Source of the DNA: an uncultured Alphaproteobacteria bacterium
GTDB lineage: Bacteria; Pseudomonadota; Alphaproteobacteria; Rs-D84
NCBI GenBank assembly: GCA_947053455.1
Contig: CAMRSV010000006.1
Coordinates: forward strand, 1 to 36,186
DNA length: 36,186 nt
Reading direction: 5' to 3'
The notes below the pieces were generated by a model that saw nothing but the letters and a program-made list of their open reading frames with translations, had not been told where the DNA came from and searched no databases. The translations under genes were made by a program, and so were the position numbers. Of the stretch, positions 23,742-32,038 are shown piece after piece. Positions within the stretch are counted from its first letter, which is position 1; the number at the start of each line of letters is the position of its first letter.

Positions 23742-24168
23742 TTTGATTAACGCCGAAAATCACATCGCATACGCAACCGATGCAGGACGAAAAATGCATG
23801 CAAAGTTGCAGGCAGTTGTCATTAATGGCGATAATTGCCACGGTGACCTGGAACTAATCCGGCGAATAAAATCCTGTGGGGCGGCGGCGGATTTTTTTGG
23901 TCCAAATTCAAGAACCGAAGCCCCTGTCGCCGGATATATAAACAATAAGTTCATCAGCCGGCGTATCGACAGAATTTGTATAAATAATAAAGCCAAGATA
24001 ATTGACATATTGGATTACAAAACGGACGTATCACGCGATGCGATGCGCACGAAATATATACAGCAACTGTGGGAATACCGTGCACTTATTTCAAAAATAT
24101 ATCCGGGCTACACCATACGCACATATATTTTATGGACGCATTACTGGGAATTGGAACAGGTGCAATAA
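23722..24168 (+). CDS. addA: AddA nuclease part, PD-(D/E)XK, as a separate gene
   Basis: A 148-residue protein that matches the AddA C-terminus: GRKMHAKLQ (23-31, the G-x-x-x-H lead-in), SRTEAPVAGYI (70-80) and the RIDRI...IIDILDYKTD stretch with the catalytic D-x-K (D-Y-K at about 115-117), then QLWEYRALISKIYPGY and a WT-containing end. It overlaps the helicase gene by 20 nt in another frame and has its own Shine-Dalgarno (AGGATAACAG) before the ATG. So it looks like a gene split with both parts retained, though a recent frameshift cannot be excluded. Confidence 0.88.
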   Translation: MTQTLHDLINAENHIAYATDAGRKMHAKLQAVVINGDNCHGDLELIRRIKSCGAAADFFGPNSRTEAPVAGYINNKFISRRIDRICINNKAKIIDILDYKTDVSRDAMRTKYIQQLWEYRALISKIYPGYTIRTYILWTHYWELEQVQ

Positions 24169-24192
24169 AGTTCGTATATAGCATAAAAATTC

Positions 24193-24222
24193 TTGAACTA
24201 TACACCCAAAAACGGGTATAAT
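24193..24222 (+). promoter_or_regulatory. recN promoter, possibly giving a leaderless mRNA
   Basis: TTGAAC (24193-24198), an 18-bp spacer and a perfect TATAAT (24217-24222). The expected start is about 24229, at the recN ATG (24230), and no Shine-Dalgarno lies upstream. The spacer contains an inverted repeat, TAnACCC-N6-GGGTnTA (about 24200-24219). Confidence 0.65.
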
Positions 24223-24229
24223 TCACATC

Positions 24230-25882
24230 ATGTTAGTATCATTAAGCATTTCAAATATCGTACTGATTGAACGACTAAATCTTGAATTTGGGGCTGGGCT
24301 AAACATATTAACCGGTGAAACCGGCGCCGGAAAAAGCATTCTGCTTGACGCATTATCCATGGCGCTGGGGGCGCGTTCGGACACGGGATTACTGCGACAC
24401 GGATGCGACAGTGCGTCCGTCGTGGCGGAATTTAACGAATGCCCAAATTCTGTAAAAAGTATTCTTGACGATAACGGCATAGAATGTGATGGTACATTGA
24501 TATTGCGACGCACAATGGGCGCCGATGGAAAAAGCCGCGCCTGGATTAACGATACGCCGGTATCTGTAAAAACACTAAAACAAATTGGCGATGCAATTGT
24601 TGAAATTCACGGTCAGTTTGCAAACCACACATTGCTGGATCCATCAACACACAGGGCAGCCCTGGACGAATTTGCCCGAATGCACATGCGTGATTACGAC
24701 AAATTATTGGCCGCGGTAAAGGATGCTTATAACGCATATCATTCGGCCGACACGCAACTTAAAAATCTGCGTGAAATGCTGGAACGTGCGGCATCGGAAC
24801 GCGAATTTTTGGAACATAATGTTGCAGAATTGCGCGCATTGAATCCGCAACCCGGCGAAGAGGGCGAATTAGCCGCCCGACGCGCCGCAATGATGAACGC
24901 GGAAAAGAACGCCGCAATATTGTCAGAGGCCGCCGACGCAATTTCCCCACGCGGACAGTCACTTGATGCGGCAATATGTGCCGTTGCACACATACTTGGG
25001 CGCATAAAAACAGACCCAAATCCATACGCGACCCAGATTGAACGTTTATTTGATGCGGCCGAGATTATTTCTGATGTTGCAGGAACACTTACGCCGCCCG
25101 ATGCGGACATGGACGACATGGACGCGATAGAGGAAAGATTATTTGCCATTCGCGCCGCCGCACGCAAACACCGCGTAACACCGGATGAATTACCGCAAAC
25201 TTATGAAAAGATGGCGGCACAATTAAATGCAATTGACAATTCTGATGCGGAATTAAAAAAATTAGAATCAGATGTAAAAAAATACCGCGCGGCATTTGAC
25301 CAATATGCAGAACAATTGACCGCGGCGCGCGACACGGCGGCAAATGCAATGCGTACGGCATTGCTGACCGAATTGCCGGATCTAAAACTGGGGCAGGCGG
25401 ACTTTGCCGTTATCAATAATCCCGGCGCACCATCAATGCATGGTACTGACGACATATTATTTATGATAAAAACAAATCCCGGTGCCCCGTTTGCCCCATT
25501 GCACAAATCGGCATCGGGCGGCGAACTGGCTCGACTGATGCTGGCCATGCGGGTTGTATTAGCCGGCAATGATAATGCACATACATTCGTCTTTGACGAG
25601 GTTGACACCGGAATTAGCGGCGCCACCGCCAGTGCGGTTGGGCTACGCCTTAATAAATTGGCGAACAGGTCACAAGCATTGGTTATAACACATTCTGCCC
25701 AGGTGGCCGGCTACGCGGATCGTCATTACAAAATATTGAAAACCGTTAAAAACAATGTGACAACAACAACTGTTACGGAAATAAGCGGAAATGACCGGCT
25801 AAACGAAATTGCCAGAATAATCAGCGGAGAAAAAATAACACCGGAATCACTGGCGACCGCAAAAACATTGATTCATAAATAA
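24230..25882 (+). CDS. recN: RecN, SMC-like DNA repair ATPase
   Basis: A 550-residue SMC-family protein. Walker A is GETGAGKS (29-36), the central part is coiled coil (about 150-370), and the ABC signature SASGGELARLM and Walker B TFVFDEVDTGISG are in the C-terminal half. N-terminus MLVSLSISNIVLIE is the usual RecN start. It holds broken DNA ends together during recombination repair and is often SOS-induced. It follows the split AddA 61 nt downstream, a repair gene cluster. The start codon seems to lie directly at the transcription start. Confidence 0.97.
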   Translation: MLVSLSISNIVLIERLNLEFGAGLNILTGETGAGKSILLDALSMALGARSDTGLLRHGCDSASVVAEFNECPNSVKSILDDNGIECDGTLILRRTMGADGKSRAWINDTPVSVKTLKQIGDAIVEIHGQFANHTLLDPSTHRAALDEFARMHMRDYDKLLAAVKDAYNAYHSADTQLKNLREMLERAASEREFLEHNVAELRALNPQPGEEGELAARRAAMMNAEKNAAILSEAADAISPRGQSLDAAICAVAHILGRIKTDPNPYATQIERLFDAAEIISDVAGTLTPPDADMDDMDAIEERLFAIRAAARKHRVTPDELPQTYEKMAAQLNAIDNSDAELKKLESDVKKYRAAFDQYAEQLTAARDTAANAMRTALLTELPDLKLGQADFAVINNPGAPSMHGTDDILFMIKTNPGAPFAPLHKSASGGELARLMLAMRVVLAGNDNAHTFVFDEVDTGISGATASAVGLRLNKLANRSQALVITHSAQVAGYADRHYKILKTVKNNVTTTTVTEISGNDRLNEIARIISGEKITPESLATAKTLIHK

Positions 25883-25909
25883 AAATCCCAGAAAACTGGG
25901 ATTTTTATA
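25883..25909. terminator. Bidirectional terminator of recN and the Cys-rich gene
   Basis: AAAAATCCCAG and CTGGGATTTTT pair around AAAA, with T tracts on both strands. It ends recN on plus and lies 1 nt from the stop of the minus Cys-rich gene. Confidence 0.9.
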
Positions 25910-25910
25910 T

Positions 25911-26609
25911 CTAATTATAATAACAATTCAAAGTGTACTGATAACTTCCGATTATGTCGCTTTGCGACGTACCCGAGCGAACAAAACATTGCGATTGCGC
26001 CGTTGCGCCCACAACACTTGTTCCGCCATTCGGGCATTTTTTACACAAAGAACCACTTTTGTAATATCCGGCATTACATTTGAATGTTGTGCCACTACAG
26101 GTGGAATTAGCCGGCCGCGCAACGCACGCGGTGCCGGTGTTACAATATCCGCTGTTACAGGTAAACGTCGTGTTGCCTTCACCGCTGCAACTGGCATTGG
26201 CTGGGCATTTCGTACATGTCTTACCATTGCCATAGTAGCCCGACGCGCATACTGTTATAGCGGCCTCTGAATTCGTTCTATCATAAGTAGTTTCACAATG
26301 AATTTCATCATTAATGGGGCATTCAACTTTCAATATTGGCCAATAATATGTAATACTGCCGTTTCCAGTTAAGCTGCTGTATTGCGTGCGTTCTTTTATC
26401 CACTTACTCCAATTAGAACGACATGTCGAGCTGGGGACATAACTACCATAAGATTCACCTGTTTCATAATTTAAGTCCAAACAATCATCAAATCCAGCCT
26501 CTTCAGGATTCACCCAATAAGTACCGCTGTTTATATCTGATACTGACAGACCCCATGTAGGCGTTATAAACAGCACGGCGACGGAAGTTAGTATAAATAT
26601 TTTTGACAT
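25911..26609 (-). CDS. Secreted Cys-rich repeat protein
   Basis: A 232-residue protein with a signal peptide (about 1-20, cleavage after TWG). The middle and C-terminal parts carry repeats of the form C-x2-G-Y-Y-x2-G-x-x-C-x2-C-P (for example CASGYYGNGKTCTKC, CNSGYCNTGTAC, CNAGYYKSGSLCKKC), about 15-25 residues apart. Such EGF-like or TNFR-like knots are common in surface proteins of gut alphaproteobacteria as I recall them. Probably an exported adhesin or surface protein; function unproven. Its own promoter (TTGTTT, 16 bp, TATAAT) and an AAAGGAAA Shine-Dalgarno suggest real expression. Confidence 0.75.
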   Translation of the reverse strand: MSKIFILTSVAVLFITPTWGLSVSDINSGTYWVNPEEAGFDDCLDLNYETGESYGSYVPSSTCRSNWSKWIKERTQYSSLTGNGSITYYWPILKVECPINDEIHCETTYDRTNSEAAITVCASGYYGNGKTCTKCPANASCSGEGNTTFTCNSGYCNTGTACVARPANSTCSGTTFKCNAGYYKSGSLCKKCPNGGTSVVGATAQSQCFVRSGTSQSDIIGSYQYTLNCYYN

Positions 26610-26679
26610 TTTTTGTTATTTCCTTTGGCTAACAAAGCACAATTTGACATAGCGGTCAGAGATTAAGAAAATCATAATT

Positions 26680-26707
26680 ATTATAAATAATCAGTGTAAA
26701 AAAACAA
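26680..26707 (-). promoter_or_regulatory. Promoter of the Cys-rich protein gene
   Basis: Read on minus: TTGTTT (26702-26707), a 16-bp spacer and a perfect TATAAT (26680-26685). The leader to the start at 26609 is about 60 nt. Confidence 0.6.
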
Positions 26708-26713
26708 GACTTA

Positions 26714-27952
26714 TTACAATTGGGCGATGCCATCTGCAAATTCAATCGATGATATACGTGGGGCGTCGGCAACATGCGACACTACATTACCAGATGCGTC
26801 ACGTGCAATTGTGAATCCACGCGACAAGACACTCTTATAACTCAAAGAATTCAGCATCTGTCCGATATGTGAAATCATTTGACGCAAGGACTGCATTTTA
26901 TTTCCCAGCATTACCGACATGGACGGAACCGCATCCATTTTTTGGCGCGCCGCCTGCATGCGACCATTTACAATAATCCCCAGCGTTCGCGACATGTCGT
27001 CCAGACGTTGCTGACGTTCCATCAGCATTTGTTGCGGGCTTTTTAATGATACAGAATCCATTTTCTGATGCGCCGTTGTCAAACGTGCTGAAAGCGCACC
27101 CAGCAATCTGTGCCACTGATTATCCAAATCCTGAATCAGGGACAATTTTGTCGGAACTGCGGCCTCGGCTGCACCGGTTGGGGTAGGCGCGCGAAAATCC
27201 GCCGCAAAATCAATCAGCATCCAATCCGGCTCGTGTCCAACGCCGGATATAAGCGGTATGTGACTAGCGGCGGCGGCACGAACAACAACTTCCTCGGAAA
27301 AGGGCAACAAATCTTCCAACGCGCCACCACCGCGCGCGACAATTATCACGTCAACATTATCCGCACGGTTAAAGTATTCTATGCCGGCGGCCACCTCTGC
27401 GGCGGCGGTCGCACCCTGGACTGTGGCAGGGTACAAAATCACATGCACCGGAAATCGTTCGCGCAAACGATTTTGAATATCTTGAAATGCGGCGCCGGTT
27501 GGACTGGTTACAACACCGATGCGCGCCGGCAATTTCGGCAACGGTTTTTTCCGCGATGCGTCAAACAATCCCTCTGCGGCAAGTTTTTGTTTCCGTTCCT
27601 CTAGCATTTTTAGGATTGCACCAATACCCGCCATTTCAATTTCGCTAACGATAATCTGATAATTGCTACGCGCAGGATATGTGGTAAAGCGTCCGGTAAC
27701 GATAACCTCCATACCTTCTTCAAGGCGAAATGACACCGGAGTTCCTCGCCATATTATAACGGAAATTGCGGCACCAGAATCCTTTATCGTCATGTACATA
27801 TGCCCAGATGCGGCACGTGTTATCTGTGATAATTCACCACGTATTTTTATACGCGCGAACGCGGTTTCCACGACATTTTTCAACAGTGCCGACGCATCAG
27901 ATACACTGAATATCATGTCCGGCTGCACAAATGGTTCTGGTTTGTTTATCAT
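26714..27952 (-). CDS. xseA: Exonuclease VII large subunit
   Basis: A 412-residue protein when started at the internal Met at 27952, where the OB-fold begins as in other XseA proteins; an ATG at 28054 would overlap the upstream gene and adds residues unlike the family. The OB-fold (about 10-100) includes IRGELSQ and GHMYMTIKD. The catalytic half has VVTSPTGAAFQDI and IIVARGGGALEDLLPFSEE, and a helical C-terminal part binds XseB. It degrades single-stranded DNA. xseB is not adjacent. Confidence 0.92.
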   Translation of the reverse strand: MINKPEPFVQPDMIFSVSDASALLKNVVETAFARIKIRGELSQITRAASGHMYMTIKDSGAAISVIIWRGTPVSFRLEEGMEVIVTGRFTTYPARSNYQIIVSEIEMAGIGAILKMLEERKQKLAAEGLFDASRKKPLPKLPARIGVVTSPTGAAFQDIQNRLRERFPVHVILYPATVQGATAAAEVAAGIEYFNRADNVDVIIVARGGGALEDLLPFSEEVVVRAAAASHIPLISGVGHEPDWMLIDFAADFRAPTPTGAAEAAVPTKLSLIQDLDNQWHRLLGALSARLTTAHQKMDSVSLKSPQQMLMERQQRLDDMSRTLGIIVNGRMQAARQKMDAVPSMSVMLGNKMQSLRQMISHIGQMLNSLSYKSVLSRGFTIARDASGNVVSHVADAPRISSIEFADGIAQL

Positions 27953-27995
27953 GTGAACCAGTCTATCAAAAACTGCAATTTTTGCAATATATAAA

Positions 27996-28451
27996 TTATT
28001 CCATCCCGGCACTGCGCCCAAGAATAAGCGCCTTATCCCGCAAGACTTTAACAAATTCTGGGTCTGTTTTTAACCGCACTTCATCCGTGCCGATTTCATA
28101 TGGGAACGGTTCGTTAAACTGTGTATATGTAATATCAAAAACATTACCAGTTTGACGATGAACCAACCACCAGTGCGCAGGATTATGCACCAAGCGCCAT
28201 ATTTTATCGCCACCTGTATGCAAATAAATATAATAACTGCTGACTATGCAAAAGCCGGTTGCAGGATCATATGTATTTCGTAAAATTTCATTGAATACGC
28301 GCTTGTATGTCAATTTATATTTAAAAGATTCACGCAGCAGGAAAACCATCTCTGGCAGGGAAAACGACCCATCGCACGATACATCCAAATCCTGTGCCTG
28401 AAGCATCAGTTTCTTTGTCGCCGCATCATAAGATTTTAATTTACTGGCCAT
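27996..28451 (-). CDS. Putative Cys-His-Asp protein, second of a tandem paralogous pair
   Basis: A 151-residue protein from the Met at 28451, preceded by an AAAGGATGG Shine-Dalgarno and overlapping the upstream stop by 11 nt. It shares its plan with the gene before it: a charged N-terminal region, then a GFC segment, then HWWLVHRQTGNVFDITYTQF and a PYEIG end. A Cys (GFC), a His (the HWW/VH pair) and an Asp (FDIT) in this order fit a papain/transglutaminase-like triad. The H-x-W..G..D-[LI]-T-x-x-Q part recalls YunG-like proteins. Function unknown; the triad is inferred. Confidence 0.6.
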   Translation of the reverse strand: MASKLKSYDAATKKLMLQAQDLDVSCDGSFSLPEMVFLLRESFKYKLTYKRVFNEILRNTYDPATGFCIVSSYYIYLHTGGDKIWRLVHNPAHWWLVHRQTGNVFDITYTQFNEPFPYEIGTDEVRLKTDPEFVKVLRDKALILGRSAGME

Positions 28452-29037
28452 AAGCAAATCCATCCTTTTGTACGCGCAACGCATTTTGAAACGCGATTTT
28501 TTGCAGGTCAACGTTTATATATTCTCCAAATTTTATCGCACGCTTAAATGCAAAATTCCCATCAATAGGCTTGCCCAGTTCATACGGAATTTCTATAAAA
28601 ATGCCATGCGAATCAATAGATTGGTCAAATGTTAAATCCAAAATCGAACCGTCATAAATGTTTTTCAACCAAACATGATTCATCAAGCAGCGCCCATTCC
28701 CAATATTTGAATAATGATACATTTGCCATATCGGCGCACCCGATTTTAGACGGAACATATGATGCCATGCGTAACTTGCGATACCGCAAAAACCAGCGGA
28801 AAAATTTGCCATAGCAATACGTGATGCCTCATGCCGCGGCACTAACACAGTCGCACGCAACTGTGGCAATTTGAATGCATCACGGAACTTTTTTACCGTG
28901 TCGCACATATCAAATTTATTGCTCGCATCATCCGGCAATTTTATTGCAGAAACACGCCGCATTAACATTTCGGTTGCATTTTCATAAGTCTTTATGCGTT
29001 CCGACGAAATATCAAAAGGTTCGTTTTTTTTGTGCAT
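28441..29037 (-). CDS. Putative Cys-His-Asp protein, first of a tandem paralogous pair
   Basis: A 198-residue protein. Shared with its downstream neighbour are an ERIKTYENATEMLM-like N-terminus, FRDAFK, GFCGIASYAWHHM, IWQMYH, HVWLKNIYDGSILDLTFDQS and IPYELGK. The same Cys, His and Asp candidates occur in the same order (GFC; H-V-W; L-D-L-T). It is soluble, with no signal peptide. The two genes overlap and were probably made by tandem duplication followed by divergence. The family is not one I can name with confidence. Confidence 0.6.
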   Translation of the reverse strand: MHKKNEPFDISSERIKTYENATEMLMRRVSAIKLPDDASNKFDMCDTVKKFRDAFKLPQLRATVLVPRHEASRIAMANFSAGFCGIASYAWHHMFRLKSGAPIWQMYHYSNIGNGRCLMNHVWLKNIYDGSILDLTFDQSIDSHGIFIEIPYELGKPIDGNFAFKRAIKFGEYINVDLQKIAFQNALRVQKDGFAYGQ

Positions 29038-29133
29038 AATTTTTTAACCTGTTATTTGTAATTTTAGCGCATTTTTTGCCGATAGTCAATTTTGCCGCCC
29101 ATAACAAAAAAAACGAACAGTTTTATTGTGCAT

Positions 29134-29157
29134 AAAAAACGGGGCATTGCCCCGTAT
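29134..29157 (-). terminator. Intrinsic terminator of tsaD operon
   Basis: On minus, ACGGGGC and GCCCCGT pair around a 3-nt loop (29139-29155), followed by a T run. The stretch 29038-29133 shows nothing else clear. Confidence 0.85.
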
Positions 29158-29160
29158 ATT

Positions 29161-30282
29161 TCATAACTCGGTCAACGGCCAACGCGGACGTGGCGCAACA
29201 GGTTCCTTGACTATTCGACCCACGACATAATTTTCAAGCCCAGCCCACGCAATCATAGCCCCGTTATCTGTACACAGATTCATCGGCGGGGCAGCAAATA
29301 CCATACCATGCGCTGCGGATAATTTTTCCATCGCCGCGCGTATAGCACTGTTTTTTGCGACCCCACCAGCAACCACCAATGTCTTTGGCGCAGCATTAAC
29401 AACACGCGCATCCCGCATCGCATTCCCCAGTCGATTTATTATACAATCAACCACGGATGCCTGGAAAGATGCGCAAAAATCATTTATAAATTCGTCCGAA
29501 TGGGGTTCGGGATTTTTTTCCAAGAATGTCCGAGCCGCGGTTTTTATCCCACTAAATGAAAAATCACATCCCGGTTTGTCACACAGCGGCCGCGGAAACT
29601 TGAATGCAGCCGGATTACCCGATTTCGCACGATTGTCCACCACCGGGCCGCCCGGATACCCCAGATTCAGCATTTTTGAAACCTTGTCAAACGCTTCGCC
29701 GGCGCTGTCATCCAGTGTCTGACCGATTAATTCATATTTTCCAACACCGCGAACCAGTAAAATCTGGCAATGACCACCTGACGCCAACATTAACAGGTAC
29801 GGAAACGCAACCGATATATTACCATCTGTTCCGTTTGCGGCCGCTGCATGCAAACGCGGCACCAGGGCGTGTCCCTCTAAATGATTCACGGCAATCAGCG
29901 GCTTGCCCGTTGATTGCGCAATACCGGTGGCGGCCATCCATCCAACCAACACCCCGCCGATAAGCCCCGGCCCGGCGGTTGCAGCAATGACATCAATGTC
30001 TGCTATTGTTTTCCCGGCCGCGACAAGCGTCTGATTTATTACCGCATCAATCGCCAGTATATGTGCACGCGCCGCCAGTTCGGGAACCACACCACCATAC
30101 TTTTGATGTTCGGGAATTTGTGAATAAATTATATGCGACAATATATTTCGGTTTGAATCAACAATTGCGGCACTGGTTTCGTCACACGAAGATTCAATTC
30201 CCAAACACAAAACAGGATGCGCCGACGCGCCGTTACCACGCATAGCGCCCATATCGGTACGAATAATATTTTCCTGGCTCAT
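29161..30282 (-). CDS. tsaD: TsaD, tRNA N6-threonylcarbamoyladenosine transferase
   Basis: A 373-residue protein of the Kae1/TsaD/Qri7 family. LCLGIESSCDETSAAI (25-40) begins the ASKHA fold. The HLEGH motif (His 134 and His 138) binds the metal, and GGVAKNSAIR and the C-terminal CTDNGAMIAWAG segment complete the ATP/metal site. With TsaB and TsaE it makes t6A37 in tRNAs that read ANN codons. It starts 7 nt after the small membrane-protein gene and ends at its own terminator. A start at Met 11 or 14 is also possible. Confidence 0.96.
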   Translation of the reverse strand: MSQENIIRTDMGAMRGNGASAHPVLCLGIESSCDETSAAIVDSNRNILSHIIYSQIPEHQKYGGVVPELAARAHILAIDAVINQTLVAAGKTIADIDVIAATAGPGLIGGVLVGWMAATGIAQSTGKPLIAVNHLEGHALVPRLHAAAANGTDGNISVAFPYLLMLASGGHCQILLVRGVGKYELIGQTLDDSAGEAFDKVSKMLNLGYPGGPVVDNRAKSGNPAAFKFPRPLCDKPGCDFSFSGIKTAARTFLEKNPEPHSDEFINDFCASFQASVVDCIINRLGNAMRDARVVNAAPKTLVVAGGVAKNSAIRAAMEKLSAAHGMVFAAPPMNLCTDNGAMIAWAGLENYVVGRIVKEPVAPRPRWPLTEL

Positions 30283-30288
30283 TTGATT

Positions 30289-30594
30289 TTACAAATTTTC
30301 TTTTAATTGAATCCCTGTATAGCAAAGCGAAACAGCATCCTTTATCGCCATTTCGCCAGAATCTGGCAGGGTGGACATTTTATCAACACATGCAACTGTC
30401 AAATCAGTGTCATTTTCAGATGCCGTTAAAACACGCACCGCGGCCACACGCCGTTCCAATGATGCAGAACGCCAATTTTTTAATGTGGCAGATTCCAAAT
30501 CACTGCTGCGCTGTGCAAAAAAGAACAGCACCAGAGCCATTATCAACACACATACACCAACAAAAAACAATAAAAATTTTTTTAAGTGTTTCAT
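30289..30594 (-). CDS. Small membrane-anchored hypothetical protein, 101 aa
   Basis: A basic N-terminus and one hydrophobic helix (about 7-28), followed by a charged soluble part with two cysteines (about 69 and 91). Probably a bitopic inner-membrane protein facing the periplasm. No recognised family. Its start overlaps the stop of the upstream gene by 4 nt and its stop is 6 nt before tsaD, so it belongs to the tsaD operon. Confidence 0.65.
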   Translation of the reverse strand: MKHLKKFLLFFVGVCVLIMALVLFFFAQRSSDLESATLKNWRSASLERRVAAVRVLTASENDTDLTVACVDKMSTLPDSGEMAIKDAVSLCYTGIQLKENL

Positions 30595-31088
30595 TTTATC
30601 TTTCCCTTTTCTTTGGCTATTTCAATTTTTTTCTGTTGAATCACATCCCAAACACGGCGCAACATTGTACTAGAGTGATCTGGCACAGACTGCGGCGGTT
30701 CAATATGGCGAACAACTTTATCAACAATTAATTTTTCAATCTTGCTTGGGTAAAAACATCTATCACGTCTGCGTTCTGCCGGTGAAAAGACCCCAGTTAT
30801 GTTATTAGCATGAACACGATATAGCGTATTAAACGGTTTATACTCAGGCAAGCCATCAATAGTTTTAGTCCATGCATCCCACGCATAACCGGCCGCATCC
30901 AAGCCCAAGAAAATCCACAACGGTAAATTTTCTGTTCCCCACTCGTCGCCAGGATTTAACAGGCGGCCATCATTGCCCCCCAAAACAAATCCATCCAAAT
31001 ACGGCAACGTTACCTCACGACTCGGCATGGATTTCATTATTTCCTGTTCCCAGTTTGGATTATATTTATGCAAATTTTTATTATTCAT
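30591..31088 (-). CDS. Hypothetical protein, 165 aa
   Basis: A soluble protein rich in Trp, Pro and Asp in the middle (GDEWGTENLPLWIFLGLDAAGYAWDAW), with a helical Lys/Glu-rich end. There is no signal peptide. The hydrophobic stretch near 57-70 is probably a buried helix. I do not recognise a family. It lies between the DUF2155 gene and the small membrane protein in the tsaD operon. Confidence 0.6.
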   Translation of the reverse strand: MNNKNLHKYNPNWEQEIMKSMPSREVTLPYLDGFVLGGNDGRLLNPGDEWGTENLPLWIFLGLDAAGYAWDAWTKTIDGLPEYKPFNTLYRVHANNITGVFSPAERRRDRCFYPSKIEKLIVDKVVRHIEPPQSVPDHSSTMLRRVWDVIQQKKIEIAKEKGKIK

Positions 31089-31167
31089 CTTTTTTACCTT
31101 TTTATAAATTTATTTCAATCAGTCAAAGATTTTTCATACTTTTCTATCTTCGACGCGGCGCTTCTTT

Positions 31168-31542
31168 TTATTTATTTTCACCGGTCACACATCCAACCAG
31201 CCACAGGTCATAATCGGCATCCTGCAACGGGTTATCACCCGGTTCATTTTTATTCATCCATCCGGAAAAAATATCACCGTCGCCGGATTTTGCGACCTCT
31301 ATAAACATGAAATAATTTTCCGCCTGGAACGGGTCGGTCTGCTTGCATGAACGTACGGTCATGGACAGCTTTTCAAATTCCACCGCTCGTCCCACCGGAA
31401 TTGTTAGTGTTTGCGTCTTGCCCGCGGCCTTGTTCATAATGCGAACCGTTGCCATATTGCGTTCAATATACGCATGTGCGCCGTTCGCAAACACAAGCGC
31501 AAATACCCCGCCAATCAATAGTTTCACAATATACTTTTTCAT
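31168..31542 (-). CDS. DUF2155 family exported protein
   Basis: A 124-residue protein when started at the ATG at 31542, which gives a Lys-rich n-region and a signal peptide (cleavage after AHA at about 24). Upstream GTG at 31563 is an alternative start; no clear Shine-Dalgarno decides it. The mature part has the DUF2155 signature: TLTIPVGRAVEFEKLSMTV, a C in VRSCKQ, the IFSGWMN segment and the C-terminal DYDLWLVGC. The family occurs in Alphaproteobacteria, is periplasmic, and its function is unknown. Confidence 0.85.
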   Translation of the reverse strand: MKKYIVKLLIGGVFALVFANGAHAYIERNMATVRIMNKAAGKTQTLTIPVGRAVEFEKLSMTVRSCKQTDPFQAENYFMFIEVAKSGDGDIFSGWMNKNEPGDNPLQDADYDLWLVGCVTGENK

Positions 31543-31596
31543 ATTCAATATATTAGCGCGCACATCCTACAAAGTCAAATTTATAAATTACACAAA

Positions 31597-31626
31597 TATA
31601 AAAAGCCCCACAAAAGTGGGACTTTT
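31597..31626 (-). terminator. Intrinsic terminator of the rpsP-rplS operon
   Basis: On minus, AAGTCCCAC pairs with GTGGGGCTT around a TTTT loop and runs into TTTTTAT. It lies 20 nt after rplS and upstream of the DUF2155 gene. Confidence 0.88.
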
Positions 31627-31643
31627 TTACAAACAATAAAATA

Positions 31644-32036
31644 TTATTTGTTCGCGTTCTTTTCTGCAGATGCCGCAGCCAAGTCTTCGACGATACGAGC
31701 TTTTTTGCCGGACAATCCACGCAGGAAGAACAATTTCGCACGACGAACCTTACCGATACGAACTTTTTCAATTTTTTCAATCGCCGGGCTGTACAGCGGA
31801 AATTTACGTTCCACACCAACACCGTATGATTCGCGGCGAACCGTAAAGGATGCATTATTGCCCATGCCGCCATCGCGTGCGATTACGACACCTTCAAACA
31901 TCTGGATACGGAATTTGTCGCCATCCTTAATCTTGACGTGCACCTTCAATGTATCACCGGCCTTGAAGTTCGGGATTTTTTTCTCGCCCTTTAATTTTGC
32001 AATTTGGGCTTCTTCGATTTTTTTAATAATGCTCAT
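31644..32036 (-). CDS. rplS: 50S ribosomal protein L19
   Basis: A 130-residue protein. It has the L19 landmarks [53 protein letters not shown] and [20 protein letters not shown]. It contacts the small subunit near bridge B6/B8. It starts 2 nt after the trmD stop and ends the rpsP-rimM-trmD-rplS operon. Confidence 0.98.
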   Translation of the reverse strand: MSIIKKIEEAQIAKLKGEKKIPNFKAGDTLKVHVKIKDGDKFRIQMFEGVVIARDGGMGNNASFTVRRESYGVGVERKFPLYSPAIEKIEKVRIGKVRRAKLFFLRGLSGKKARIVEDLAAASAEKNANK

Positions 32037-32038
32037 TT

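Noticed and set aside
27110-27604. Plus-strand open frame opposite xseA
   Set aside because: The minus strand encodes clear XseA motifs over the whole stretch.
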